Assembly: GCA_964570855.1 (NCBI GenBank)
Contig: CAZMZR010000004.1
Location: 3,206-67,205 of the forward strand
Direction of reading: 5' to 3'
Origin: JAFGPS01 sp964570855
GTDB lineage: Bacteria > Planctomycetota > Phycisphaerae > Sedimentisphaerales > Anaerobacaceae
DNA length: 64,000 nt
In this document: positions 43,843-53,409 of the stretch, one piece after another
Layout: the number at the start of each line of letters is the position of its first letter
Numbering within the stretch: the first letter of the stretch is position 1
Translations under genes and position numbers: made by a program
Notes under the pieces: model-generated
Told to the model about the DNA's origin: nothing
Database searches by the model: none
The model's input: the letters and a program-made list of their open reading frames with translations, nothing else

Positions 43843-45603
43843 ATGACGAAAGAAAACGAATTATTAGCTTCTGTTAGTGATATTTCGACTGAGAGTGAAT
43901 TTTTCTCACCCGTTCCGGATGGTTATAAAAAAGGCAAAACCAAGTACGTATTCGTTATGGGTACGGTCATGAGCGGCTTAGGCAAAGGAATATTCTCATC
44001 CTGCCTTGCAAAGCTGCTGCAGGATAAAGGGCTAAAAGTCGCACCCATCAAGCTCGAAGGTTATCTAAACGTCGATTCCGGCACGCTCAATCCCTTCCGC
44101 CACGGCGAGGTCTTCGTACTCGACGACGGCATGGAAACGGATATGGACCTTGGCACATACGAGAGAATGCTCGACCAGGAGCTGACTAAAGCGAATTTTA
44201 CCACAAGCGGGCAGATTTTCAGCTCGGTCCTGAACAAGGAACGGCACGGCGATTACCTCGGCAGAGATGTCCAGATGATTCCCCATGTCACCGGTGAAGT
44301 CAAATTGAAACTACGGCAATTGGCAATGGAATCCAAAGCCGATGTGGTCTTTGTCGAAATCGGCGGCACGGTCGGCGACCTGGAAAACGCGTATTTTATC
44401 GAGGCCACGCGGGAGCTGGCCTACGAAGAAGGGCCGAACAGCAGTTGTTTCGTGGCCCTGACCTATATCCTGGAGCCGAAAACATTTGGCGAGCAGAAAT
44501 CAAAGGCGGCGCAATTAGGCATCAAGCAACTGATGCAGTGCGGCATTCAGCCGGACATTATCGCCTGTCGGGCGGGAAGTCCTGTCAATGAAAAGGCCCG
44601 GCAGAAAATCAGCGTCTATAGCAATGTCCCGTTCGAGAGGGTCATCAGCCTGCCGGATTCGGCGAGCATCTACATGATACCGGCGATGCTCAGAGAACAC
44701 AAACTCGATTTCCAGGTCCTGCGACTGTTGAAAATCGAGGACAGGATAAAACTTGAAAAAGAACGCAAGGAATGGGGTAAATGGTGCGATTTTACGGAAA
44801 AAATGGAGTCAATCAGCAAGGAAGTGACAATCGGAATCACCGGCAAATACACGACCGTGCGCGATAGCTACGCATCCATCATTAACGCACTGGAACACGC
44901 CGGCATCACATTGGGCTGCAAGGAAAAAATCAAATGGATAGATACAACAGATATTAACGATGGCAATGCGGCTGAGAATCTGCGTGACGTTGACGGGATT
45001 ATCGTACCGGGCGGTTTCGGCACCCGCGGCGCAGAAGGCAAGATTGCCTGTATCAGATACGCACGGGAAAATAACCTGCCATACCTCGGATTATGCTTCG
45101 GCTTTCAGATGGCGGTCATTGAATTTGCCCGCAACGTCTGCGGCATTAAAAAAGCCAACAGTACGGAAATCATGCCGAATTGCTCCGAGGCGGTGATAGA
45201 CATATTGCCGGAGCAGAAAAAAATCGAAGGCCTCGGCGGAAATATGCGCCTCGGGGGTCGTGACATCGAGCTAAAGCACCAGAGTCTGGCATGGAAGCTC
45301 TTCGGCAAAAAAGATTCGGTCAGAATGCGTTTCAGACATCGTTATGAGGTGGACCCCCGCTTCATCGAAAAACTGGAAAAAGCAGGACTTGTTTTTTCGG
45401 GCAAAGCACCCAATCAGCCGATTATGCAGATACTGGAGCTTCCCTCACACCCGTTCTTTATGGGCACACAGGCCCATCCCTGCCTGACCTCCCGGCCGCT
45501 CAGGCCGCAGCCTATGTTCGTAGCTCTGGTATCGGCGGCGTTACAAAATCATTACCCGAAGGAAAAATTACCCGATTGCAACGAAGCCGTGCGGACTGTA
45601 TGA
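43843..45603 (+). CDS. pyrG: CTP synthase with a variant glutaminase triad
   Basis: PyrG aminates UTP to CTP. The 586-residue protein has a 35-residue N-terminal extension, then the synthetase domain: YVFVMGTVMSGLGKGIFSS, KLEGYLNVDSGTLNPFRHGEVFVLDDGMETDMDLGTYERML, VFVEIGGTVGDLEN. The usual KLDPY, NVDPGTM and SSLGKG wordings are changed. The amidotransferase domain has GGFGTRG and LGLCFGFQ with the nucleophilic Cys at about 418. The family's QFHPEF is QAHPCL here: His 545 is kept but the triad Glu is Cys 547. It may rely on free ammonia or have a rearranged triad. kdsB next door consumes CTP, so the pairing makes metabolic sense. Confidence 0.92.
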   Translation: MTKENELLASVSDISTESEFFSPVPDGYKKGKTKYVFVMGTVMSGLGKGIFSSCLAKLLQDKGLKVAPIKLEGYLNVDSGTLNPFRHGEVFVLDDGMETDMDLGTYERMLDQELTKANFTTSGQIFSSVLNKERHGDYLGRDVQMIPHVTGEVKLKLRQLAMESKADVVFVEIGGTVGDLENAYFIEATRELAYEEGPNSSCFVALTYILEPKTFGEQKSKAAQLGIKQLMQCGIQPDIIACRAGSPVNEKARQKISVYSNVPFERVISLPDSASIYMIPAMLREHKLDFQVLRLLKIEDRIKLEKERKEWGKWCDFTEKMESISKEVTIGITGKYTTVRDSYASIINALEHAGITLGCKEKIKWIDTTDINDGNAAENLRDVDGIIVPGGFGTRGAEGKIACIRYARENNLPYLGLCFGFQMAVIEFARNVCGIKKANSTEIMPNCSEAVIDILPEQKKIEGLGGNMRLGGRDIELKHQSLAWKLFGKKDSVRMRFRHRYEVDPRFIEKLEKAGLVFSGKAPNQPIMQILELPSHPFFMGTQAHPCLTSRPLRPQPMFVALVSAALQNHYPKEKLPDCNEAVRTV

Positions 45604-45652
45604 AATCAAAATAAAATAAACCCGGCAGCCGATAAGACACCTCCATACTACT

Positions 45653-46090
45653 TTATATCGGCACATCAGCAACAGGCTCCTGGTCTTCTTCCGGCCCATC
45701 CGGATTATCGATTTGCTTTTTGAGTTGCTCTATATCTTCTTTTAACTGCTCGTTTTCGGTCCTCAGTTCTGCATTTTGCTCTACGACGGCATCGAGAACA
45801 CCTTCGACCTGATCCCTGACATTTTGCTTGGATTTTTCCTCCAAAGCCTTTATCTGCTCCTTTAATTCCACGGTCGTCTCTTCCAGGTCCTTTACCTGCC
45901 GCTCATATTGCTCCTTAAGAGTTTTGATTTCCCAGTCTTGCTGCCGTAATTCTTCTTTTAATTCCATATTTTCGGCGGCAATGACTCTGCTCATTTTCAT
46001 ACTCGTTTGTTCCTGCTGCACACAACCTGCAATCAAAACGAACACGATGCCGATTACTACCATGAACTCTTTATGTAATAACGCTTTCAT
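45653..46090 (-). CDS. Small coiled-coil lipoprotein
   Basis: This 145-residue protein has a lipoprotein signal (VIGIVFVLIAGC, Cys 23) followed by about 100 residues of heptad-patterned coiled coil (ENMELKEELRQQDWEIKTLKEQYERQVKDLEE, AELRTENEQLKEDIEQLKKQI). A short acidic tail ends it. It resembles Lpp-like or spacer lipoproteins only in general form. It ends 49 bases from convergent pyrG and shares its direction with mtnP, 37 bases upstream. Confidence 0.8.
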   Translation of the reverse strand: MKALLHKEFMVVIGIVFVLIAGCVQQEQTSMKMSRVIAAENMELKEELRQQDWEIKTLKEQYERQVKDLEETTVELKEQIKALEEKSKQNVRDQVEGVLDAVVEQNAELRTENEQLKEDIEQLKKQIDNPDGPEEDQEPVADVPI

Positions 46091-46127
46091 CCGGCCACCC
46101 TTTCACAGGAATTGCTTCTTTTTTATT

Positions 46128-47027
46128 TTATTCGAAAAGCACATTCAGCTTTTCTTTTTCCGTCGTATCAATTTTACTCTTATCCGTCCAGACGGCCAGT
46201 TCGAGACTTTTTCTACAGGAACAGCCCTCGCCGAGAAGTTCATGCCCGCCCGACAAAACGGCCTTTATCAGTTTCAGGCAGTTTTCCGTGGCCGCCTGCA
46301 AATTCGCGATGATCTCTTCGAGCAGAGTCTTCTTGTCCCGCCGTGAGGCGTCCCCAACGGGACTGCCTTCTTCGTGCGGCTTCCAGCAGTCATAATCACT
46401 GACTATCGCAATAAGGGCATAGCACATTTGTGCTTCCCTAGCCAGTTTTGCTTCCGGCATGGCGGTCATGCCGATTAAGTCACCGCCCCAGGCGCGGTGC
46501 ATAAGAGATTCTGCACGGGTGGAAAACTGCGGCCCTTCCATACATACGTATGTGCCCCTGTCGTGTACCTTTGCATCGATTCCTTTTGCCGCATCGATAA
46601 GCCTGTTGCAAAGTCTGTGGCAGGTCGGCTCAGCCATTTCGCAATGCACAGAACCGAAACCGCCGAAAAAACTGCCTGTCCGCCTGAAAGTCTTATCGAT
46701 AAACTGGTCCACAACAACCAAATCGCCGGGAGTGATTTGTTCCCGAAGCGAGCCTACCGCCCCGCTGCATATCAAGGCGTGGACACCGAGTTTCTTCATG
46801 GCAAAAATATTAGCTGCAAACGGGACCTCGCTCGGCGAAAGTTTGTGACCGGCGCCGTGACGATTCAGGAATGCGATTTTCCTCTCACCGAACCTGCCGA
46901 CCATAATTTCAGTGCTCGGCCTGCCGAACGGCGTATCGACATCTTCAAAACACGATTCCGTTATATGTTCGGCAAGGGCATCGCCAAGGCCCGTCCCGCC
47001 GATTATCCCAATCAATTCTTCTGCCAT
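46128..47027 (-). CDS. mtnP: 5'-methylthioadenosine phosphorylase
   Basis: MtnP splits methylthioadenosine to adenine and methylthioribose-1-phosphate in methionine salvage. The 299-residue protein has IGIIGGTGLGDAL, LNRHGAGHKLSPSEVPFAANIFAMKKLGV, DLVVVDQFIDKT, YVCMEGPQFSTRAE, LIGMTAMPEAKLAREAQMCYALIAIVSDYDCW. The SDYDCW wording is of the MTAP rather than the PNP branch. metK, which makes the precursor SAM, is at 50990. A second possible reading is a broader purine nucleoside phosphorylase. Confidence 0.92.
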   Translation of the reverse strand: MAEELIGIIGGTGLGDALAEHITESCFEDVDTPFGRPSTEIMVGRFGERKIAFLNRHGAGHKLSPSEVPFAANIFAMKKLGVHALICSGAVGSLREQITPGDLVVVDQFIDKTFRRTGSFFGGFGSVHCEMAEPTCHRLCNRLIDAAKGIDAKVHDRGTYVCMEGPQFSTRAESLMHRAWGGDLIGMTAMPEAKLAREAQMCYALIAIVSDYDCWKPHEEGSPVGDASRRDKKTLLEEIIANLQAATENCLKLIKAVLSGGHELLGEGCSCRKSLELAVWTDKSKIDTTEKEKLNVLFE

Positions 47028-47206
47028 AGCTTCAGGTTCCTTTTACCAAACTTCGCAACATAATAAATCCTTTTTCCAACATTTACAATATATTCAAAAT
47101 TATTTGTTGTACCGTCAGGTCCACAGACCCCTGAAACTTGATTGTGCAATAATATAGGCCTGTTATAATACACGCATCCAAATAACGCTGCTAAAAGAAA
47201 CAATGT

Positions 47207-48367
47207 ATGGGAAAATACGGAAATCATCTCAAGCTACTGTTATTCTTAACATTGATTCTCTTATTGTTAGCGGGACTTTTCCTGCCAAAAGAAAAAACAT
47301 ACGATTGGGTTTTTGTTTATTACATGTCCTATGATAACGACCTTAGCGGTCACGGCCGGACCATTCTCAGGGACTTAACAAAAGGAATAACCAGCTCAAA
47401 GATCGCCGTTGTGACTCAGGCGGATTTTATCAACGGCAAAGGAATGAGGCGAATCGCCTTGTACCGGACTTTCGGAAGACTAAAAAGAAAAGAAGCTTTC
47501 CTTCAAGACGAGGACAGTGCCGACCCGGCGGAACTAAAAAAATATTTCGAATGGGTACGAGAAAAATGGAAAGCCGAAAATTACTGCATCATCTTCATGG
47601 ACCACGGCGGGACATTAAACAACATGTGCCGGGATGAAAAACCATTTCGGAACCAAAGCGAAAATAAAAAATTCGTTTCCGGGAAATGGCTGCCCGCCTC
47701 GGAAGTCGGCGAAATTGTCGCCGATTTCAACAGGAAAGTTGACGGTAGGGTCAGGCTGCTTTTTCTCCAGCAATGCGGCCGTGCAACGATTCAGAACCTC
47801 TATAATTTCATCGATACCACCGAATACATCATGGCATCACCGGTCAAAGTCGGTGCACCGAATACATACTACACAAAAATGCTAAAATCGGTGGCCGATG
47901 ACCCGAATATTACAGGTACATCTATTGCCAAAACTATTATGCAGGAAGATGAGCATTACACCCTCTATACTTTGATTGATAGTAACCAATTGAAAAATCT
48001 CCCGGAGAAGCTCACTGCTGTCTTTACTTCTTTTACACAGAATGCATCGCTGAAATCGCCCCAATCCTGCAGGCCCATATTCGAATTCGAGGGCGAGAGG
48101 TTTTATGATTTGAAGTTGTATCTTCAAACCCTTAGCTCATCGAATAACAACATCGCCGACAAGGAGCTCCATGTTTTCTTTGATTGGTGCGACGACAATC
48201 TAATCGTCGGTAAAGCGATAAGGAGCACTGAAGATTCCGCCGAGGCTTCTTATTGTGGACTATCAATTTATATCCCGTCGAACAAAAACCAACTCGGCCG
48301 CTATGACTTTATGCCGTTATATCAGCAAACAAATCTCGAAGATGTTATGAAGCTCACATTTCAGTAA
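47207..48367 (+). CDS. Clostripain-family (C11) cysteine protease, membrane anchored
   Basis: This 386-residue protein has one N-terminal hydrophobic anchor or uncleaved signal (LLLFLTLILLLLAGLFL). The caspase-like fold of family C11 follows: WVFVYYMSYDNDLSG, IAVVTQADF, then the catalytic His 133 in YCIIFMDHGG and Cys 190 in LLFLQQCGRA. C11 enzymes cut after Arg or Lys and many self-activate. The last third (YCGLSIYIPSNK) is also typical. It is likely periplasmic or surface exposed. Convergent with the symporter gene 11 bases downstream. Confidence 0.88.
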   Translation: MGKYGNHLKLLLFLTLILLLLAGLFLPKEKTYDWVFVYYMSYDNDLSGHGRTILRDLTKGITSSKIAVVTQADFINGKGMRRIALYRTFGRLKRKEAFLQDEDSADPAELKKYFEWVREKWKAENYCIIFMDHGGTLNNMCRDEKPFRNQSENKKFVSGKWLPASEVGEIVADFNRKVDGRVRLLFLQQCGRATIQNLYNFIDTTEYIMASPVKVGAPNTYYTKMLKSVADDPNITGTSIAKTIMQEDEHYTLYTLIDSNQLKNLPEKLTAVFTSFTQNASLKSPQSCRPIFEFEGERFYDLKLYLQTLSSSNNNIADKELHVFFDWCDDNLIVGKAIRSTEDSAEASYCGLSIYIPSNKNQLGRYDFMPLYQQTNLEDVMKLTFQ

Positions 48368-48378
48368 CAATGACTTCC

Positions 48379-49866
48379 TCAGGCCTGGATTTGCTGGTTC
48401 CGATTCAGCAGGCCGAAGAAACAGGCGACTATCATTAGTGCCGCCGTTCCTACAGCACCGATAATAATCCCGTCAAGGTTACATTGCGCCCATCGCCATG
48501 AATCGGGTAAATCTCGGGCAAAAGTCCCCCAAGTGATAACTGCAATACTGACACCAATCGAAACAAGACCCTGCCAGAGACGCAGCCGAATCCGCAGCAA
48601 AGACAGGATAAACAAACCTAAAATCCCACCGCCAAAAATCCCGGAAATCTGCCACCATACATCAAGCGCACTTTTCGCCCGGATCATCAAAACGGCAAAT
48701 CCTATTCCCAGCAATCCCCATACCACAGTCGCCAGGCGCAAATATAAAACGCTGGCCCGTTCGCCAATATCAGGCTTGAAATATCTCTTATGGAAATCCA
48801 AGAGCATCACAGTTGCCGAGCAATTCAGTGCCGAATCGACCGTGCTCATAGCGGCCGCTACGATAGCAGCGATAATCAATCCCTTCAGGCCTGTAGGCAC
48901 CTCTGTTGCAATAAAGTATGGGAAGACCTCATCGCCTTTGGTTATACCCGCCTGCGCCAGTTTGTCGCCCTGAGAGTAAAATGCAAAAAGCATCGTCCCG
49001 ATATAAAGAAACACCACCGTCAGTGGAATATAAATCAGCATTGCAATCCATATCGAGCGTTTCGCATCCCGCTCAGTAGGGACGGAAGAATATTTCTGAA
49101 CATAGTTCTGGTCTGCCAGGAGATTGCGAAGGTTCTCGGTGATTCCGTAGATTATCATAACCCATATCGTCCTGGAAGACAGTGACAAATCCCAACCGCC
49201 GAAGCTGAACTTATTTTGATTGAGAGTGGCCTGTATCAAAGGTTCCGGCCCGGCGAAAACTTTAACCGAGAGACTGACTGCACAAAAGAGAATACCGGCA
49301 ATCATAATCACCGATTGCATCACGTCCGTCCAAATAACCGCCTCCATCCCGCCCAGCAGCGTATAAACAATAGTAATCAGGCCGATGATTACGATAACGA
49401 TACAAATATTCCAAGGGACAAAAGTGCTGAGCAACAGGCTGACCAGGTAGAGAATGACCGCAATGCGTCCGACCATATACAGCAAAAACGACAGAGCTGC
49501 ATAAATTCTGCCCCAGGGGCCGAGTCTCTCCTCTAAGAAGCTGTAAACGGAAATCAGCCGCGTTTGTCGATAATACGGCACCGCGTATTTGCAAACCAGC
49601 CAGGCCACCGGAAAAATACAAAGAGAGAAAATAATCGGATGCCAGTTGGAATCGAAGGCCTTGCCGGGCGTGGCAATATATGAAATGCTGCTGGTATAAG
49701 CACTCATCACCGCCAGACCGGCCGCCCATGCGGGAATCGAACGACCAGCAACCATAAACTGCTCCGCCGTGCGAGACTTGCGTAAATAATAAATACCCAT
49801 ACCAATCAGCACACAACAATAGAGAATAAGGATGCCTATATCAAATGAGCCAAGACTTACCTGCAT
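48379..49866 (-). CDS. Sodium:solute symporter
   Basis: This 495-residue SSS-family carrier has about 13 membrane helices. Recognisable pieces are YYLRKSRTAEQFMVAGRSIPAWAAGLAVMSAYTSSISYIATPGKAFDSNW, TLLGGMEAVIWTDVMQSVIM, LADQNYVQKYSSVPTERDAKRSIWIA and IVAAAMSTVDSALNCSATVM. The substrate is not certain; the family includes sugar, sialate, proline and pantothenate carriers. It is transcribed alone, divergent from queG. Confidence 0.92.
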   Translation of the reverse strand: MQVSLGSFDIGILILYCCVLIGMGIYYLRKSRTAEQFMVAGRSIPAWAAGLAVMSAYTSSISYIATPGKAFDSNWHPIIFSLCIFPVAWLVCKYAVPYYRQTRLISVYSFLEERLGPWGRIYAALSFLLYMVGRIAVILYLVSLLLSTFVPWNICIVIVIIGLITIVYTLLGGMEAVIWTDVMQSVIMIAGILFCAVSLSVKVFAGPEPLIQATLNQNKFSFGGWDLSLSSRTIWVMIIYGITENLRNLLADQNYVQKYSSVPTERDAKRSIWIAMLIYIPLTVVFLYIGTMLFAFYSQGDKLAQAGITKGDEVFPYFIATEVPTGLKGLIIAAIVAAAMSTVDSALNCSATVMLLDFHKRYFKPDIGERASVLYLRLATVVWGLLGIGFAVLMIRAKSALDVWWQISGIFGGGILGLFILSLLRIRLRLWQGLVSIGVSIAVITWGTFARDLPDSWRWAQCNLDGIIIGAVGTAALMIVACFFGLLNRNQQIQA

Positions 49867-49981
49867 ATTTTTTATGGCCTATCAAATTCCGGACCGTTCT
49901 AAAAACCAGGGTTATAAATAAAACAACCGACACGGAACTTCAAACTAAAAAAATCACAATCTATTCTGTATAATCGTAAAT

Positions 49982-50944
49982 ATGAATTTAACCGACAAGA
50001 TAAAACACAAAGCCCTGGATTCCGGTTTCGACCTGGTCGGCGTTGCCGACGCCTTATCGATAGATTCCAGGCAAATTGAAATATTTCGTTCATGGCTTGA
50101 GTCCGGACTTGCAGGCCGAATGGATTACCTTCACAGAGATATTGAAAAGCGTTTCAATCCCGCCGAACTCGTACGAAATGCCCGGTCGGTTATCGTTGTC
50201 GGCCTTAATTTCAAACCGCCAAAATGTCCTTCGGCGGTTCCAACAGTCCCGAGCGGTAAAGTAGTAAGTTATGCCCGGTACGAAGATTATCATACGTTCA
50301 TAAAGAAACGGCTGCTTGAGCTGGTCGAATATATCTGTTCTGTCACCTCTCAAGACCTTCGATATAAAATTTGCGTGGATTCGGAACCATTAGCGGAACG
50401 ATCGGTCGCCGTCAAGGCGGGTTTGGGATTTATCGGGAAAAACCAGATGCTAATCAATCCCGAATTAGGCTGTCAGATACTGTTAGGCGAAATAATAACA
50501 GACCTAAATCTCCAGCCGGACAAGCCGATTACCCAGGACTGCTCAAACTGTAAAAAGTGTATCGAAATCTGCCCTACCGGAGCTTTGATGCCCGATGGTC
50601 AATTCGATGCGAATAAGTGTATCAACTACCTGACCATCGAATACAAAGGCGAAATACCTCCGGAGACGGCCGTTAAAATAGAAAATCGGCTCTTCGGATG
50701 CGAAGACTGTATCCTTGTATGTCCCTATCATAACAAGGCGCCGGATTGCAAAAATGCACAGTTCGAATATTACCCCGACAGGGCAGAGCTTGATTTGCAG
50801 GAGATTTTAACGTTAAGCGAAGAATCGTTCGGTGAAAAATTCCTCGATTCTCCAATTAAACGAACGGGACTTAAAAGACTCAAACGTAACGCCCGAATCT
50901 GTCTTGAGAATATAAAAAAAACCGACGACAAAACCGTCGGCTAA
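49982..50944 (+). CDS. queG: Epoxyqueuosine reductase
   Basis: QueG is a cobalamin and iron-sulfur enzyme that reduces epoxyqueuosine in tRNA to queuosine. The 320 residues include LGFIGKNQMLINPELGCQILLGEIIT, the first cluster motif CSNCKKCIEICPTGALMPDGQFDANKCINYLTIEYKG and the second FGCEDCILVCPYHNKAP. C-terminal RTGLKRLKRNARICLEN is also conserved. It is shorter than forms that carry a HEAT-repeat tail. Its coding end overlaps a bidirectional terminator. Confidence 0.95.
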   Translation: MNLTDKIKHKALDSGFDLVGVADALSIDSRQIEIFRSWLESGLAGRMDYLHRDIEKRFNPAELVRNARSVIVVGLNFKPPKCPSAVPTVPSGKVVSYARYEDYHTFIKKRLLELVEYICSVTSQDLRYKICVDSEPLAERSVAVKAGLGFIGKNQMLINPELGCQILLGEIITDLNLQPDKPITQDCSNCKKCIEICPTGALMPDGQFDANKCINYLTIEYKGEIPPETAVKIENRLFGCEDCILVCPYHNKAPDCKNAQFEYYPDRAELDLQEILTLSEESFGEKFLDSPIKRTGLKRLKRNARICLENIKKTDDKTVG

Positions 50945-50955
50945 ATATTTTTTTC
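50914..50955. terminator. Bidirectional terminator between queG and metK
   Basis: CCGACG (50922-50927) pairs with CGTCGG (50935-50940). A run of A precedes it and a run of T follows, so it can stop transcription from either side. It spans the end of queG and lies 35 bases past the metK stop. Confidence 0.75.
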
Positions 50956-50989
50956 ACGTCACCTGTGTTAAACCACAGATGTATTACTT

Positions 50990-52204
50990 TTAAGATTTCG
51001 GTTTCAAACCGGCAGTCTTTCGCAGCTTGCCCACCATATCGGTTTTTTCCCAGGTGAAATCTGGGTGACTTCGGCCAAAATGGCCCCCATTAGTCGTAGC
51101 CGTATAGATGGGGCGAGCCAGATTCAAATAAGTAATCATTTCCTTCGGTTTTAGTGGGAAAAGCTCTTTCACAATTTCGCCAATTTTTGTCTCGCTTAAT
51201 TGAGACGTGTCTTTAGTTTCAATTAGAACAGAAACCGGATCAGCAACACCAATTACGTAAGCTAACTGGACCTCGCAAATATCAGCAAGACCAGCTGCAA
51301 CGATATTTTTAGCTATGTACCTGGCCATATAGCTTGCTGTTCTGTCAACCTTAGAGGGATCTTTTCCGCTAAAAGCACCGCCGCCGTGTCTGCCCCTTCC
51401 ACCGTATGTATCAACAATCAGTTTTCTCCCCGTTAAACCACAATCAACTGCGGGTCCACCCATTTCGAACACGCCAGTCGCATTGATGTGAAATGAAGTA
51501 TCGCTATCAACAAAACTCTCAGGCAGTACAGATCGAATGACATTTTCTTTGATTTCGCTTACTAGTTGATCATAACTGACATTTGGATCATGCTGAGCGG
51601 CTATGACCACTGTATGAATTCGTTTGGGTTTTTTGTTTTCATATTCGATTGTTACCTGGCTCTTTCCGTCGGGTCGAAGCCAAGGTAATGTGTCATTCTG
51701 TCGTACCTCCGCTAAACGAATAGTAAGAGCATGCGCCAGTTGAATCGGCATCGGCATAAGCTCTGGTGTTTCATTACATGCATAGCCGAACATCATCCCC
51801 TGGTCACCGGCTCCCTGCTCCTCATGCAGTCCCGTTCCCTCAGTTACGCCCTCGGAGATGTTGGGACTCTGCTTCCCAATACACACCAGTACAGCACAGT
51901 TGTCACAGTGGAATCCGAGTTCCGGCTTGTCGTAGCCTATCTTTTTTATCGTTTGTCGGACAATCGTTGGTATATCGACTGTTGCTTCACTTGTGATTTC
52001 GCCAGCAACAAGAACCATGTCAGCTTTCACCAGCGTTTCACAAGCGACTCTGCTTTTGGGGTCCTGAGCAAGCATCGCATCAAGAATTGCATCGGATATA
52101 TGGTCGGAGACCTTGTCCGGATGCCCCATCGTCACGGACTCGCTGGTAAAAAGATACCTGCCATTACCAATATTGGCTCCATATGAAACTACTTTTTTTG
52201 CCAT
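50990..52204 (-). CDS. metK: S-adenosylmethionine synthetase
   Basis: MetK makes SAM from methionine and ATP. The 404-residue protein has FTSESVTMGHPDKVSDHISDAILDAML, GAGDQGMMFGYACNETPELMP (methionine/ATP loop) and RGRHGGGAFSGKDPSKVDRTASYMARYIAKNIVAAG (phosphate site). It lies 15 bases downstream of the DUF547 gene in the same direction, so the two are probably co-transcribed. No SAM riboswitch fits in that gap. Confidence 0.97.
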   Translation of the reverse strand: MAKKVVSYGANIGNGRYLFTSESVTMGHPDKVSDHISDAILDAMLAQDPKSRVACETLVKADMVLVAGEITSEATVDIPTIVRQTIKKIGYDKPELGFHCDNCAVLVCIGKQSPNISEGVTEGTGLHEEQGAGDQGMMFGYACNETPELMPMPIQLAHALTIRLAEVRQNDTLPWLRPDGKSQVTIEYENKKPKRIHTVVIAAQHDPNVSYDQLVSEIKENVIRSVLPESFVDSDTSFHINATGVFEMGGPAVDCGLTGRKLIVDTYGGRGRHGGGAFSGKDPSKVDRTASYMARYIAKNIVAAGLADICEVQLAYVIGVADPVSVLIETKDTSQLSETKIGEIVKELFPLKPKEMITYLNLARPIYTATTNGGHFGRSHPDFTWEKTDMVGKLRKTAGLKPKS

Positions 52205-52219
52205 ATTTCATTTTTCCTT

Positions 52220-53194
52220 CTAAGAACCATCATTAATTTTCCAGTCGTATGTCATATATTTTACAGAATAATTTTGCCTTTCGAGAAAGGATACATCATA
52301 CTCAGAAACATATTCGGTAATAAAATTCAAAACCGCCCTGGTCACAGGCGGATGGTCTTTAAATTTTCTGTCTATAGCATGTCTCTTAAGAAATTCACTT
52401 CCGAAACGACCTGTCTCAAATATTGCAGACAAATAAACACGCTGTCTTTGTCTGTCTATTTCGAACGCAAGAGGATTAGCCAGAAACTTCTTCGTCTGGT
52501 CGTCCAGTTGTTCGTTTAATTTATATCCATAATAAGGCTCGTTACGCAAAGGCGGACTGGACATGCAGGCATCCGATAAAGCAAGGAATATCCTGGGGTC
52601 ATTAAACACCTTTCGGAAAAAATTATTCTCAATCTTTTTGAAGGAAAATTCTTCGTCCATCACAAGGAACTTGTAATCCGTTATTTTACCCTCGATGTGC
52701 CTGATATCCATCGGACCCCATAAAACGCGGAGGAAACGCGAGGACGACTGAACAGGATAATTGGCAGAGACTATTTTCAGCTTGTTTAAATTATAAGCGT
52801 TTATCCAGAAAGCTATCCTGTCCTCCTTAAGCCATGATCTATACTCGTTGGGATCAAGATTATTGAACTCTTCCAGCAGCGCTCTTAATTTTACTCCTTC
52901 CTGCTTTAGCCCTTTATAATCCACAAATCCATCGCCATTGACAAAGCTGTCCAATATCTCGGCACATTTGTCGTGAAAAATGGCGGCCCGCTTAACTTTT
53001 AAATCGTTTGTTTCATCCGCATTTTGTCCGATACCGGGTGAAATTACCTCATTCGGTTCGTCACCGGCGGTTTCAGGCTCAAGACTGTTAACTGTAACAG
53101 ATTCCACGGGCCCTTCCGGAGTTCCGGAAGGGCAACCGCTGGCAGAGAACAATATTATCAGTAACGCAATAAAAACAAAAAGGCGTTCAGCCAT
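52220..53194 (-). CDS. DUF547 lipoprotein
   Basis: This is 324 residues from ATG 53194, chosen because GGAAAG precedes it and the lipoprotein signal follows at once (ALLIILFSASGC, Cys 21); a start at 53227 would bury the signal. The DUF547 domain runs from about 90 to 290: RIAFWINAYNLNKLKIV, GPMDIRHIEGK, FNDPRIFLALSDACMSSPPLRNEPYYG and FLANPLAFEIDRQRQRVYLSAIF. The function of DUF547 is not established; the ALxxxxxSSPxL segment in other members (GAxSCPPL) looks like a cysteine-peptidase-like site. Ser/Ala variation here is compatible with an inactive or divergent form. Confidence 0.85.
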   Translation of the reverse strand: MAERLFVFIALLIILFSASGCPSGTPEGPVESVTVNSLEPETAGDEPNEVISPGIGQNADETNDLKVKRAAIFHDKCAEILDSFVNGDGFVDYKGLKQEGVKLRALLEEFNNLDPNEYRSWLKEDRIAFWINAYNLNKLKIVSANYPVQSSSRFLRVLWGPMDIRHIEGKITDYKFLVMDEEFSFKKIENNFFRKVFNDPRIFLALSDACMSSPPLRNEPYYGYKLNEQLDDQTKKFLANPLAFEIDRQRQRVYLSAIFETGRFGSEFLKRHAIDRKFKDHPPVTRAVLNFITEYVSEYDVSFLERQNYSVKYMTYDWKINDGS

Positions 53195-53409
53195 TTTTAC
53201 TTTCCGAAAGACAAATCCGAAACCCATCCATTAAAGAAATCCCATAACTTCATATTCTCATAATGAATTAAGTTATTAATTCAATAGCTCATTACTCATT
53301 AAGCGCATTCGTCTCAATTTGTACGAACATACACCTGTTCGCAATTAAAACGAACCGACAATCACCACCGCTAACCGGTGATTCAATACAAAATAATCTC
53401 AAATTCCGA

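Noticed and set aside
52205..52219. SAM riboswitch before metK
   Set aside because: Only 15 bases separate metK from the upstream DUF547 gene, so there is no room for one, and none was seen ahead of DUF547.
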